A stretch of DNA of 64,000 nucleotides. Origin: Pseudidiomarina marina. Its GTDB lineage: Bacteria > Pseudomonadota > Gammaproteobacteria > Enterobacterales > Alteromonadaceae. Shown here one piece after another: positions 55,319-64,000 of the stretch (within the stretch, counting starts at the first letter, position 1; every line of letters begins with the position of its first letter). The position numbers and the translations under genes were made by a program. Under the pieces are notes generated by a model. That model was not told where the DNA came from, made no database searches, and was given only the letters and a program-made list of their open reading frames with translations. Location of the stretch: NCBI RefSeq assembly GCF_003987045.1, contig NZ_PIPZ01000003.1, positions 124,001 to 188,000 of the forward strand, given 5' to 3'.

Positions 55319-56428
55319 ATGCGAAAGACTCTCCATAAATGGCATGGTTGGGCGGGGATCATTTGTATGATCCCCTTTCTTCTTATTTGTCTTACCGGCA
55401 GTATTTTAGTTTTCAAAAAAGAAATTGATGCGCTATTGCTGCCGTCTATTGCAACGTTGCCCGCTACCGAGCAACCGCGGTTACCGTTGACCGAGTTGAC
55501 TGCCAAAGTCAACTCGCAGTTACCGGACTACGAGTTCGGAAGTTGGGAAATTTTTCCGGCTGGTCATGATGAAGCCGACCGCATCTTTATGATTAAGCGT
55601 GGGACTGATGAATGGCACAAAGCTCATTTGAATCCATACACGGGTGAGCTATTGAGTCAGCCAACAGAAACTGGTCACTACTTAACCGACTGGCTGGTTG
55701 AGTTTCACTACACGCTGATGCTTAACGATCTTAAACACTTGCCCGAACACCTTGGCTTGATTATCGGGCTCATACTGTCGATTTTCTTGCTGTTTATGGG
55801 TGTGTCTGGGCTCATTATGTACCGACGTTTTTGGGCGCGTTTGTTCACTTTGCGTTGGAATCAGCGCCTGCTTGCCGTGTTCAGCGATTTGCACAAAATG
55901 GTTGGTACGTTTGCTTCACCAGTACTGTTGGTGCTGGCGATTACTGGCGGCTACTACAATATTCTGATTTTTTATGAAGAGTGGACAGAGCATGCCGATG
56001 GTGCCGAGCACCATATTATGACAAAGCGACTTTATCATACGAACCTCGATATTGACTCATTGGTTGCTGACAGTCAGCAGCGCATCGACGGCTTTAAACC
56101 GACGTATTTACTATTCCCGTATGAGCCAGAATTGCCATTCACGATATTTGGGCGTGCCCCAACAGCGAATCCGCTATTGAGTAACTATGGCAGCGTGAGC
56201 AATTATGATCCGCATACCGGCGATTACATGAGTACTTACAACCTCAATGAACAAGGTGTTGGCGCGAAAACCCTCGATAGCTTTCGCCGATTGCATTTTG
56301 GAACTTTTGGCGGCTTACCGGTAAAAATTATCTGGAGTATCGTCGGGTTTACGCCGTTACTGTTAGCAATAACCGGCACCTACGTGTGGTGGCAACGACG
56401 TAAAAAGCGTGTGCGTCGAAAGGCTTAA
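55319..56428 (+). CDS. PepSY-associated TM protein, putative ferrisiderophore reductase
   Basis: A 369-residue inner-membrane protein with four helices (about 9-32, 142-165, 195-215, 335-357). The N-terminal KTLHKWHGWAGII and ITGYYNIL-type His-rich helices match the PepSY_TM (PiuB/FsrB) family. Conserved His residues in HKWHGW and FHYTLM probably bind heme. Members often reduce ferric siderophores in the inner membrane. It is in the same transcript as the siderophore receptor, which supports that role. Confidence 0.85.
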   Translation: MRKTLHKWHGWAGIICMIPFLLICLTGSILVFKKEIDALLLPSIATLPATEQPRLPLTELTAKVNSQLPDYEFGSWEIFPAGHDEADRIFMIKRGTDEWHKAHLNPYTGELLSQPTETGHYLTDWLVEFHYTLMLNDLKHLPEHLGLIIGLILSIFLLFMGVSGLIMYRRFWARLFTLRWNQRLLAVFSDLHKMVGTFASPVLLVLAITGGYYNILIFYEEWTEHADGAEHHIMTKRLYHTNLDIDSLVADSQQRIDGFKPTYLLFPYEPELPFTIFGRAPTANPLLSNYGSVSNYDPHTGDYMSTYNLNEQGVGAKTLDSFRRLHFGTFGGLPVKIIWSIVGFTPLLLAITGTYVWWQRRKKRVRRKA

Positions 56429-56473
56429 AAACTAAGAAAACAAGCGCTTGCGTTGTCGCTGAAGTTGTTTCAT

Positions 56474-56504
56474 TGTGTGTCCTATTCAATGAATAGAACA
56501 CACA
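56474..56504 (+). promoter_or_regulatory. Inverted repeat in the GST leader
   Basis: TGTGTGTCCTATT-CAATG-AATAGAACACACA, 13-base arms with one mismatch and a five-base loop. It ends at the ribosome site AGGAACAC of the transferase gene, so it can act as an operator or as an RNA hairpin affecting ribosome access. Confidence 0.55.
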
Positions 56505-56511
56505 GGAACAC

Positions 56512-57132
56512 ATGATGAAAATTTACGAAACCGCAACAGCACCGAACCCGCGCCGCGTACGTATGTTTTTGGCCGAAAAGGGCTTATTAGATCAGGTTGA
56601 ATTCATTCAGGTTGATATTGCCAAAGGTGAAAACTTAACGCCTGAGTTTGTTGCCATGAACCCAATGAAAAAAGTGCCGGTTGCGGTGCTCGATGATGGT
56701 ACCAACTTGGCTGAAACCATGGCGATTTGTCGATATGTAGAAGAAGCCCATCCTGAGACTCCCAAGTTACTTGGTGATACACCCAAGCAGAAAGCATTGA
56801 TTGAGCAATGGCTACGGTGGGTCGATTTTTACCTGATGACGCCAGTAGGAATGTGTTTTCAGCATACTTCAGGTTACTTCAAAGACCGTATGAACTGTTT
56901 TCCGGATTACGGACAAGATTGCTACGGTGCCGCTGAAAAGTTTCTCGATTTCTTAAATGATCATTTGAAGAATAATACATACCTGCTTGGTGATGATTTC
57001 ACCGCTGCGGATATCAATGCGTTTGCAACCGTAGCATTTGCGCGCGTTGTAAAATTGCGCATTAAAGATGAACAAACCCATTTGCAAGCGTGGTTTGATC
57101 GCATTAATAAGCGTGCGTCGGCAAAGGTGTAA
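56512..57132 (+). CDS. Glutathione S-transferase family protein
   Basis: A 206-residue soluble transferase. The N-terminal thioredoxin-like domain has ETATAPNPRRVRMFLAEKGL with the family Asn/Pro, NPMKKVPVAVLDDG and LAETMAICRYVEE. The helical C-terminal domain has GDDFTAADINAFATV with the N-capping Asp. The start ATG is doubled (ATGATG) and AGGAACAC precedes it. It is the first gene of a three-gene operon with a monooxygenase and a hydrolase, suggesting detoxification of reactive intermediates. Confidence 0.9.
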   Translation: MMKIYETATAPNPRRVRMFLAEKGLLDQVEFIQVDIAKGENLTPEFVAMNPMKKVPVAVLDDGTNLAETMAICRYVEEAHPETPKLLGDTPKQKALIEQWLRWVDFYLMTPVGMCFQHTSGYFKDRMNCFPDYGQDCYGAAEKFLDFLNDHLKNNTYLLGDDFTAADINAFATVAFARVVKLRIKDEQTHLQAWFDRINKRASAKV

Positions 57133-57133
57133 T

Positions 57134-58645
57134 TTGTTGCAAGAAGCTCCAACAACGTCGCCGCAGCAACCTATCCATGTCGCTATCATTGGTACGGGAT
57201 TCGGTGGACAAAGTGCGGCGATTCACCTACTCAAACAAGAGCAGCTCGACTTTGTCATGCTTGAACGGCGTTCGTTTATGGGCGGAACTTGGTGTCAGAA
57301 TAGCTATCCCGGTGCACAAGTCGATGTACAGTCGCCACTTTATTCGCTGGCATCAGAGCCGCAAGCGTGGTCACAAATGTTTGCTGAGCAAGCGGAGCTG
57401 GAGGCCTATACCAACCGCGTCATTGATAAGTATCAGTTACGCGAAAAAACCGTATTGAACTTTAACGTCATTCGCTTAACGTGGTTAGACGAATCTCGTT
57501 GCTGGAAAATTGAATCGGAATCGGGTGATAGTTTGTATGCGCGCTATGTGATCAGTGCGCAGGGTCCGTTGAGCAATCCGGTTATTCCTGATTTTAATGG
57601 CCGAGAGCGTTTCCAAGGGAAAAGCTTTCATACTAATCAGTGGGATCACAGTTATGATTATCGCAACAAACGCGTTGCGGTAATCGGCAGTGGCGCGAGC
57701 GCGGCGCAGGTGATTCCGGCAATTGCACCAGACGTTCAACACTTACATGTATTTCAACGCACCCCACACTGGGTTTTACCTCGTCCAGACCGAACCTTTT
57801 CACCGACGATACGAAAACTCCTGGGCAATAAATTTGTGTATCACGCATTGCGGAAAACCATTTATTGGGCTCTGGAATGGCGGGTTTTTGCCTTCAAATA
57901 TGCGCATGGGCTAATGCGGATTTTTGCCCAACGACCGGCGTTAAAGCATTTACGCAAGCAAGTACCTAATGAGGTTTTAAGGCGAAAGCTAACACCGGAT
58001 TACACCATCGGCTGCAAACGCATCATTGTCTCGAATACACTCTATCCGGCGCTTAGCCGTGAGAATGTCACCTTGCATGATAAACATGACGGCATTGCGG
58101 AAATAACCGAGAACGGCATCAAAACAACGCAAGGCAGCAACATCGAGCTTGACCTTATTGTGTATTCAACTGGGTTTGACGCCACCGATGGTGCGGTTGG
58201 GTACGAGATTATCGGTCGCACCGGAAGTACCTTGAAAAACTTTTGGCATGAGTTTCCTCGCGCCTACCTCGGTACGACGTTGCCTAAATTCCCCAACTTA
58301 TTCTTGGTGACGGGGCCGAACACGGGTATTGGACACACTTCAGCGATATTCGTGATTGAATCGCAGATGCAATATATTATGCGAGCACTGCGCTTCGGCG
58401 ATAAACATGGCGGCTTACTGGAAGTAACTGAGCAAGCCGAGGCAGATTACACGACAATGATTCATCGTGAAATGCGTAAAACGGTTTGGCATAGCGGCGG
58501 TTGTAACAGCTGGTATAAAAGCAAAAGTGGCCATGTTATCGCAATGTATCCCGGTTTCAGTTTTGTGTACCGAATGAAGGCTCGCCGATTTAAACCACAA
58601 CATCATCGTACGACTACCAACGCTATTAGGCAGGAATCGTCATGA
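57134..58645 (+). CDS. Baeyer-Villiger-type flavin monooxygenase
   Basis: A 503-residue FAD- and NADPH-dependent oxygenase. It starts with a TTG at 57134, two bases after the GST stop, with AAAGGTG before it; earlier starts overlap the GST gene. The FAD motif IIGTGFGGQSAA and NADPH motif VIGSGASAAQV are present. The Baeyer-Villiger fingerprint FxGxxxHxxxW is seen as FQGKSFHTNQW. VTGPNTGIGHTS is the C-terminal family block. It probably turns ketones into esters, and the next gene could hydrolyse these. Confidence 0.88.
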   Translation: MLQEAPTTSPQQPIHVAIIGTGFGGQSAAIHLLKQEQLDFVMLERRSFMGGTWCQNSYPGAQVDVQSPLYSLASEPQAWSQMFAEQAELEAYTNRVIDKYQLREKTVLNFNVIRLTWLDESRCWKIESESGDSLYARYVISAQGPLSNPVIPDFNGRERFQGKSFHTNQWDHSYDYRNKRVAVIGSGASAAQVIPAIAPDVQHLHVFQRTPHWVLPRPDRTFSPTIRKLLGNKFVYHALRKTIYWALEWRVFAFKYAHGLMRIFAQRPALKHLRKQVPNEVLRRKLTPDYTIGCKRIIVSNTLYPALSRENVTLHDKHDGIAEITENGIKTTQGSNIELDLIVYSTGFDATDGAVGYEIIGRTGSTLKNFWHEFPRAYLGTTLPKFPNLFLVTGPNTGIGHTSAIFVIESQMQYIMRALRFGDKHGGLLEVTEQAEADYTTMIHREMRKTVWHSGGCNSWYKSKSGHVIAMYPGFSFVYRMKARRFKPQHHRTTTNAIRQESS

Positions 58646-59568
58646 AAAAATTTCTGGTTACGTTAATTGTCTTGGTTTTTGCCGCTTGGCTGGTCTCGTT
58701 GCATCCGCGCGTTGGTCTTGCTGTTTACGATGCTGTTGGTGTTATTGAGGCAAAGCTTTATGGGTTTGAAAAGTCGTTCGTTCGTATTAATGAGATGGAA
58801 ATGGCGGTGTACGAACGTAACACGCTGAATACCAGTGAAGCGGTGATATTGCTACATGGTTATACGGGCTCAAAAGAGCTGTGGTTGCGTTTCGCGAATC
58901 AATTAGATGAGCATTATCACGTGATTATTCCTGATTTAGCAGGCCACGGTGAAACCGGCTACTTTAGCGGCTGGTCGTATCGTGCATCAGCGCAAGCCGA
59001 ACGTATTGCGCAATTGATGGAAACCCTCGGTTTGGAGCGGGCGACAATTATTGGCAACTCGATGGGTGGCATGATTGCTGCTAACTTTGCCATCATGTAC
59101 CCGCTTAAGACCAATAAAATAATCGTGTTCAATCCAGCCGGTGTTACTGCGCCAGAACCAAGTGAGACTGAACGGCTGTTTGCGCAGGGTGACTCGCCAT
59201 TTGAAATAGATAATGCAGATGAGTTTGCGGAATTTTACGAATTAACCATGGCACAACCACCGTTTATACCGGAGTTTGTGTTACGCGGTATGGCATTGCG
59301 CTATAGCGAGCGAAAAACCGAGTACGCCCATATCGCGACAGATTTTCGCTTTCACGATTTACTGGATAATCGATTAGAGTTGATTCGTGCACCGACGCTC
59401 GTCATTTGGGGTGACCAAGATCGTATACTCAGCCCGTCTGCAGCGCCGATATGGCAGCGTGGCATTCGCCAGAGTGAGTTGCATATTTTTAAAGGCATTG
59501 GTCACATGCCAATGGTAGAAGTGCCGCAACAAGCGGCACAGCGTGTCACCGAGTTTCTTGAGAATTAA
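58642..59568 (+). CDS. Alpha/beta hydrolase, membrane-anchored or exported
   Basis: A 308-residue serine hydrolase. A hydrophobic N-terminus (5-22) acts as signal or anchor. The oxyanion block is LLHGYTGSKELW, the elbow GNSMGGMIAANF carries the Ser (about 140), and WGDQDRILS and GIGHMPMVEVP supply the Asp and His. It overlaps the monooxygenase stop by four bases (ATGA). An esterase acting on lactones or esters made by that enzyme is the natural guess; cleavage of other esters cannot be excluded. Confidence 0.85.
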   Translation: MKKFLVTLIVLVFAAWLVSLHPRVGLAVYDAVGVIEAKLYGFEKSFVRINEMEMAVYERNTLNTSEAVILLHGYTGSKELWLRFANQLDEHYHVIIPDLAGHGETGYFSGWSYRASAQAERIAQLMETLGLERATIIGNSMGGMIAANFAIMYPLKTNKIIVFNPAGVTAPEPSETERLFAQGDSPFEIDNADEFAEFYELTMAQPPFIPEFVLRGMALRYSERKTEYAHIATDFRFHDLLDNRLELIRAPTLVIWGDQDRILSPSAAPIWQRGIRQSELHIFKGIGHMPMVEVPQQAAQRVTEFLEN

Positions 59569-60008
59569 TTGCTGGCGCGGGTCGCATTCCAGTTTACCGC
59601 TTGCCAGCGACCATCACGTTGAATGAATACCCCGCTATTCAAGAAGGTTTCGCGTGAGTAACCGGCGTTGTTATCGGTGTGACTCACTAAGGTGAAGTTG
59701 ACCACCGCGGTTTCGCCGTAAAATTCTATTTGAATGTCCTCAGCGGTGTAATAGTTCGTCAAAGGCTCCTCGGTAATTTCGCCGCCAGAACGAACACCAT
59801 CCATCAATTCGCTTTTACCAAAGCGCTTGCCGCTTGAGCTGGTGTAAACCAACTCGTCGGCCCAAAATGCATCATGAACTGCGGCACTATTGATACTGGC
59901 ACCTTCCATGAACCAATGTAAAGTTTTGGTAATGTCTTGTTCACTGCTTTCCTGCGCAAACCCAGTAAAACTAAGGGCTAGCAACAAAACGGTCATTATT
60001 TTTCGCAT
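59565..60008 (-). CDS. Exported SnoaL-like (NTF2 fold) protein
   Basis: A 147-residue exported protein with a signal peptide (about 1-18). The domain has an NTF2-like pattern: LHWFMEGASINSAAVHDAFWADEL, YTSSSGKRFGKSELM, TAVVNFTLVSH, and WQAVNWNATRAS at the end. Such small domains act as isomerases, hydrolases or binding modules, and nothing here settles which. Its stop overlaps the hydrolase end by four bases on the other strand. Confidence 0.8.
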   Translation of the reverse strand: MRKIMTVLLLALSFTGFAQESSEQDITKTLHWFMEGASINSAAVHDAFWADELVYTSSSGKRFGKSELMDGVRSGGEITEEPLTNYYTAEDIQIEFYGETAVVNFTLVSHTDNNAGYSRETFLNSGVFIQRDGRWQAVNWNATRASN

Positions 60009-60102
60009 GGCATTCTCCTTAATCTGTACTACATTAATCTCAATGTATTAAATTCAATAAAAATATGTATCAATTATGTTTATTCAATAAGAGAGCGCCG
60101 CA

Positions 60103-61086
60103 GTGAAGCAGGTCCCATTTAATCCCGAAGAATTGAATTTATTCTTCAAGCAGTTATGGAAAAAGTCGTTAAATCCGTTCTGGATCTGTAAGCCAATTGC
60201 TGGCGATTTTGAAATGGTTCTCGCCAATCCTGCAGCACTTAAACTCGACCCTTTACAAAAACCAGGTACAAAATTTTCAGAACTGATTGCCACTGGAAAA
60301 TATCCTGATGGCATTCTTGATGGTTACCATAAATGCTTGGCCGACAAGTTACCATTGGAATTTGAGCAAACGCCTGTGGTAAATGGCAAAGAGTACCTAT
60401 TTCGTACATTCTTGGTACCAATTGTGAACGATAATGATGAAGTAACCCACATTTGGGGAACGTCACATAATCTCACCGATTTTATCGACCCGCAGCGTGA
60501 ATTACTGATGATTAACCAGTATCTGGATGCCAAAGTGCAGGAGCGCACCGAACAATTGAATCAAGCCATGAAGCGGCTTGAGAAATTGACGATTACCGAC
60601 GAGCTCACCCAGCTCGCAAACCGGCGTTATTTTGATGATGCGCTGCAGAAAGAAATAGCTCGGGCGAAACGTAATAACCAACCTTTGGCGTTAATCTATT
60701 TTGATATTGATTACTTCAAAACATTTAATGACACCTATGGGCATACCGCTGGCGATAAATGCCTGAAACGTGTCGCTCAAGTGTTATCTCACCACGCCCA
60801 GCGTGCAGCCGATGTTGTGGCGCGTTATGGCGGAGAAGAATTCGTGATGTTGTTGCCGAACTTAAACTGTCAGCAAGCTTTACAAGTTGCTGAGCGAGTG
60901 CGCACCGAAGTTGCTGGTCTTAGAATTCCAAACCAAGAAACCGAGGCAAAAGTTGTCACGATTAGTGCAGGTGTAGCGGTTATTAAAGAATCGAGTTTCA
61001 ATGCAGATACGCTATTAAAGCTTGCAGATAATGCGTTGTATCAAAGTAAGTCAAACGGTCGTAATTGCAGTTTAATTGCCAGCTAA
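60103..61086 (+). CDS. PAS-GGDEF diguanylate cyclase
   Basis: A 327-residue cytoplasmic cyclase. It begins with GTG, with GAGAG seven bases upstream. A PAS domain (about 20-140, ending VTHIWGTSHNLTD) leads through a coiled coil (QERTEQLNQAMKRLEKL) to the GGDEF domain, active GGEEF in RYGGEEFVMLLP, with an intact I-site RAAD five residues before it. It lies alone between a SnoaL-like gene and the FecA-like receptor. The ligand of the PAS domain is not evident. Confidence 0.9.
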   Translation: MKQVPFNPEELNLFFKQLWKKSLNPFWICKPIAGDFEMVLANPAALKLDPLQKPGTKFSELIATGKYPDGILDGYHKCLADKLPLEFEQTPVVNGKEYLFRTFLVPIVNDNDEVTHIWGTSHNLTDFIDPQRELLMINQYLDAKVQERTEQLNQAMKRLEKLTITDELTQLANRRYFDDALQKEIARAKRNNQPLALIYFDIDYFKTFNDTYGHTAGDKCLKRVAQVLSHHAQRAADVVARYGGEEFVMLLPNLNCQQALQVAERVRTEVAGLRIPNQETEAKVVTISAGVAVIKESSFNADTLLKLADNALYQSKSNGRNCSLIAS

Positions 61087-61123
61087 CAGTGACTTGCTAG
61101 CCGGCAATCAACTTGCACACTTA

Positions 61124-63280
61124 TTAGAAGCTGTATTCTAAACCAACAGATACTGTTTGTGGCTTGTTCGGGCGCGCACCGTGCGGTGTGCGTGAAACAA
61201 TGCGTTGTTGGTCAAACAGATTATCAACTTTCAAGAACACTGTTGCCTGCTGACTCAGTGGGTAACGGCTAATTAAATCAACCACAAATACTGACTCAGT
61301 GTAACTAAATGGTGATTCATTTTGATTACATCCAACACGTACGCAGGTTTCGTCCATGTACTTGGCAACCACATAGTTATTCCAACCAGAATCATGCTCT
61401 AAACCAAGACGCATACTCATGGTGTGCTCTGGAATGTCTGCTAAGCGGTCGCCTTTCGCCACGCCTGTAATTGGGTTATCAACGGATATTTCGGCATCAC
61501 TAAAGGTGTAATTGAAGTGCACTGGTAGGTTGAATTCACCTGCACGCAATTCATGGCCCAATTGAAACTCAAGACCCTGCACCACCGCTTCACCGGTTAC
61601 ATAGGTACCTGAAGTTGCGCCGTTGCTACATGGGCTAGCTAACGAACAAACTTCTGCTTGGTTATTAAAGTCGCTACGGAACGCAAGTGCTTCAACAAAC
61701 CAACCATTGGTGTATCGTACGCCAGCTTCATAGTTCGTGCTGGTTTCTGGCTCGTCGGTTTCAGAAGCGCCACCACCAATTGGCGAGAAGCCGCGGTGAA
61801 CACCGGCCAATACCTGCCATGCGTCATCAAGATCATAGGTAAACGACACGCCCGGTAACCATTCTTTGGTAGTATTTGAGCGATAGCTACCAGGTACTGA
61901 ACGGTCAGGCACGCTGAACTGTTCGCGGAACGTTTCGACGTTCTCGTAGCGTAACGCGAGGTTAACGAGTAAGTCAGCAGAGGCTTGCCATGCGTCATTG
62001 ATCCAGAACGTACGCGCATCACCACCTTCTAAACGATTGTCACCGCCGGTTGGGGCAATCACGCTATCAAACACTAAGCTGCCGTTGATTTGATCATACA
62101 CTTCAATTGGCTGATAACGGTCTAACGTATCGTTATGGTCACGTACACCAACGTTAAGGGTGTGATTAGCCAGCATGGTCGTCATATTCAATTCAACGCC
62201 ATATGATTCGTAAGCACGGTTACCGTGGGTGTAACGTAAATCTTGCGCATCCATGGTGCCATCTAGAATGGCTTGCGCCTCGGCGTCGCCAGCATTGGCA
62301 GCATTAATGAACGAGTTTGTGCTGGTTTTGAACCAATCACGTTTGTATTCATTGCGATAGGCAATGGCACTCAAACGCGAGTTATCGGTAACGTCCAATG
62401 TGTAAGTTAACGAGTAGCCGTTATGCTGGTTGGTCATTTGATCAATTTCAGACAAACCATAACGACGGTTCGGATTCTCAGCGAAATCAGCATCGGTTAA
62501 TCCCGCATAGGTTTCGTTTGATACTTGCTCTGAATACTGCACTTTGGCCAACAAGCTCTGACGCTCGCCCGTCCAGCTAAACTTCAATAAGTAATCTTCA
62601 ATATCGAAACCAGCATCGCGAGAACTGCGATCAATATCTTTAAAGCCGGCGCTGCTGCGCTGTACGGTGTCAATTAAGAAACCAAAGTCGCCAGAGCGGC
62701 CGCCATAATAAGCGTGTATATCTTGCGTATTAAATTCGCCCATTTTTGCCACAATCTTGCCGCTATTTTCTAGTGGAATTGGCGTGGTGATCATGTTGAT
62801 GACGCCGCCAGTTGTTTGTGGACCGTAACGTAATAATGGCGCGCCTTTGAGAACCTCAATGGTGTGCATACGATACGCTTCAGGGAAATAGTACGCAGCA
62901 GGGTCAATGTAGGGTGCTGGTGCGATCATTACACCGTCTTCCATCAAGGTTACTTTACTACTACGACCGCCAGCTGCGGCACGAATACCAATATTTGGAC
63001 GTAGACCTTGACCATCTTCTTCGCGAATATAAACACCCGGAACAGTTTTTAAGAGTTGGTTGATATCTGTGTTTGCTTCAATGGTGAGCTGTTCATTGTC
63101 AATCACTGCGCTTGATCCGGCAAGTTGACGTGCATCTTCTTTGCTACCGATGATTTGCAGAACTTCGTAGATGTTTTCTTGGTTCTCAGTTGCTGTGCTT
63201 TCTACTTCGGCGGCATGGGCGCCAGTTACTGACAATCCTAGAATCGAGATAAGTGCGAGTGATACGCGAGATGGTTGCAT
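61124..63280 (-). CDS. TonB-dependent receptor, FecA-like
   Basis: Outer-membrane receptor, 718 residues from the ATG at 63280, which has GGGGGAA upstream. The signal peptide ends in AHA-A. The plug shows NQLLKTVPGVYIREEDGQGLRPNIGIR and VTLMEDGVMIAPAPYIDPAAYYFP (read in parts), typical of the Fe(3+)-dicitrate FecA type, then KGAPLLRYGPQTTGGVIN. The barrel ends QTVSVGLEYSF with a terminal Phe. The Fur-like palindrome upstream supports iron regulation. No FecR/FecI sensor genes are adjacent, so it is not surface-signal-regulated by this locus. Confidence 0.9.
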   Translation of the reverse strand: MQPSRVSLALISILGLSVTGAHAAEVESTATENQENIYEVLQIIGSKEDARQLAGSSAVIDNEQLTIEANTDINQLLKTVPGVYIREEDGQGLRPNIGIRAAAGGRSSKVTLMEDGVMIAPAPYIDPAAYYFPEAYRMHTIEVLKGAPLLRYGPQTTGGVINMITTPIPLENSGKIVAKMGEFNTQDIHAYYGGRSGDFGFLIDTVQRSSAGFKDIDRSSRDAGFDIEDYLLKFSWTGERQSLLAKVQYSEQVSNETYAGLTDADFAENPNRRYGLSEIDQMTNQHNGYSLTYTLDVTDNSRLSAIAYRNEYKRDWFKTSTNSFINAANAGDAEAQAILDGTMDAQDLRYTHGNRAYESYGVELNMTTMLANHTLNVGVRDHNDTLDRYQPIEVYDQINGSLVFDSVIAPTGGDNRLEGGDARTFWINDAWQASADLLVNLALRYENVETFREQFSVPDRSVPGSYRSNTTKEWLPGVSFTYDLDDAWQVLAGVHRGFSPIGGGASETDEPETSTNYEAGVRYTNGWFVEALAFRSDFNNQAEVCSLASPCSNGATSGTYVTGEAVVQGLEFQLGHELRAGEFNLPVHFNYTFSDAEISVDNPITGVAKGDRLADIPEHTMSMRLGLEHDSGWNNYVVAKYMDETCVRVGCNQNESPFSYTESVFVVDLISRYPLSQQATVFLKVDNLFDQQRIVSRTPHGARPNKPQTVSVGLEYSF

Positions 63281-63314
63281 TGATATTCCCCCGATAAATA
63301 CAAATGTAAGAGGG

Positions 63315-63342
63315 TGCGAATTATAAATAATAATAATTCGCA
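63315..63342 (-). promoter_or_regulatory. Fur-like box before FecA-like receptor
   Basis: TGCGAATTAT (63315-63324) and ATAATTCGCA (63333-63342) form a perfect 10-base inverted repeat with an 8-base AT-rich spacer, about 35 bases before the receptor ATG. The core TGCGAAT is shared with the site at 53077. Confidence 0.7.
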
Positions 63343-63368
63343 TTTGCAACCATGAATTTTGTAAGTGA

Positions 63369-63824
63369 TTAAATAAGCGCTAAAACTGCGTCTCGCTCTG
63401 CTTTGGTAAACGGCACCACACTTAATCGGCTACCCTTTTTCACGAGTGGATTTTCAGTCAACTCAGGCAGTGATTTCAGTTTATCCAGCGAAATCACTTG
63501 CGGAAATTTACGCACGAACTGTAAATCAACGGCATCCCAGCGTGGCTTTTCTTTCGTGCTTTTACTATCAAAATAAGGTGATTCGGTATCGAACTGTGCC
63601 GGATCGGGGTACGCTGTTCGTGAAACACGCACAATACCAACAACGCCAATTTTTGCGCAGCTTGAGTGATAGATAAACACTTCGTCACCTATTTGCATGT
63701 TCCGCATAAAGTTTCGTGCTTGGTAATTGCGCACACCATCCCAACGAATCACATCACTCGGCTTGTTGGCAAAATCGTCGATACTGCATTCGTCTGGCTC
63801 GGTCTTCATCAACCAATACTGCAT
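63369..63824 (-). CDS. EVE domain protein
   Basis: A 151-residue protein that is one EVE domain, a PUA-like fold thought to read modified bases in DNA or RNA. The N-terminal YWLMKTEPDECSIDDF, RWDGVRNYQARNFMRNM and DEVFIYHSS are the family blocks and are intact. EVE proteins are sometimes linked to modified-base restriction, but this copy looks like the common housekeeping type. It is divergent from the oxidoreductase at the window end. Confidence 0.93.
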   Translation of the reverse strand: MQYWLMKTEPDECSIDDFANKPSDVIRWDGVRNYQARNFMRNMQIGDEVFIYHSSCAKIGVVGIVRVSRTAYPDPAQFDTESPYFDSKSTKEKPRWDAVDLQFVRKFPQVISLDKLKSLPELTENPLVKKGSRLSVVPFTKAERDAVLALI

Positions 63825-63907
63825 ATTTATCTGCCTTTATAAGAAATTACATAATTGTTTGTTAGCATACTAAAATGTCTCACAAAGAAGTAGTTACAGG
63901 AGCTGTT

Positions 63908-64000
63908 GTGGCTGTACTTTCTGTCTTAGATTTAGCACCGATTACCGAAGGTAGTAACGCCCGCGAGTCGTTACTCAATTCCGCCGATCTTGCTCGTCAT
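63908..64000 (+). CDS. LLM class (luciferase-like) oxidoreductase, 5' end only
   Basis: Only 31 codons lie in the window. The GTG at 63908 is preceded by AGGAG at ideal spacing. The translation runs AVLSVLDLAPITEGSNARE then LLNSADLARH, the standard N-terminus of luciferase-like flavin monooxygenases of the YhbW/MsnO8 type. The rest is beyond the edge. Confidence 0.8.
   Translation, partial: MAVLSVLDLAPITEGSNARESLLNSADLARH

Noticed and set aside
61087-61123. Possible hairpin between diguanylate cyclase and FecA-like gene
   Set aside because: TTGCC and GGCAA arms pair with two mismatches and lack a T-run, so I do not call it a terminator.

Overview
The window looks like a chromosome segment of a marine gammaproteobacterium of the Alteromonadales, most like Idiomarina and its relatives. 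The grounds are the glnA-DUF4124-glnL-glnG order, cpxRA with a CpxR box, rph-pyrE-yicC, many secreted peptidases and lipoproteins, two TonB receptors with Fur-like sites, and moderate GC. This placement is inferred from gene content, not from a marker gene. No rRNA, tRNA, integrase, transposase or CRISPR array was found.

Region by region. 1-4.7 kb: nitrogen control (glutamine synthetase and the NtrB/NtrC pair). 4.7-9.2 kb: envelope stress system cpxRA, then pldB, convergent with fieF and trmL. 9.2-12.5 kb: a tandem solute-binding protein and an exported cyanophycinase-like protein. 12.5-15.9 kb: pyrE, rph, a TumE/TumA toxin-antitoxin pair and yicC, interspersed with palindromic REP-like elements whose TAG serves as the stop codon of two genes.

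15.9-25.2 kb is an AT-rich accessory island that looks like a defence island. It holds a TIGR04141-type protein, a broken CD-NTase (cGAS-like) gene and a Type II restriction-modification system. The methyltransferase of that system carries its own DNA-binding domain, and a perfect palindrome covers its promoter. The island also has a lipoprotein and PD-(D/E)XK protein pair, and a compact four-gene operon: 5'-nucleotidase, SLATT membrane protein, DUF262 protein, HEPN-type protein. That operon is the best candidate for an undescribed conflict system here.

25.2-36.2 kb: a LysR regulator with its operator, a VOC-like protein, GPP34, a DUF885 peptidase-like lipoprotein, SRAP, YaiI, and an AAA/DUF4143 ATPase preceded by three evenly spaced TATGCGCA sites. 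Then come DUF1653, a small DODA-PpiC-VOC operon and an S9 peptidase. 36.2-41.2 kb: a LysR regulator divergent from dabB-dabA, an energy-coupled inorganic carbon uptake complex. 41.2-44.5 kb: an ENPP-type phosphodiesterase, a membrane-anchored GNAT and a diguanylate cyclase.

44.4-47.8 kb is a second uncharacterised unit: an exported trypsin-like protease with three C-terminal repeats, a periplasmic protein and an inner-membrane protein, driven from a promoter embraced by a long inverted repeat. 47.8-53 kb: upp, a NERD protein, a cytochrome c lipoprotein, exported KatG and a LysR regulator. 53-56.4 kb: iron uptake (siderophore receptor plus PepSY membrane protein). 56.5-59.6 kb: glutathione transferase, Baeyer-Villiger-type monooxygenase and alpha/beta hydrolase operon, a likely ketone-to-ester-to-acid route. 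59.6-64 kb: a SnoaL-like protein, a second diguanylate cyclase, a FecA-like receptor, an EVE protein, and the start of a luciferase-like oxidoreductase cut by the window edge.
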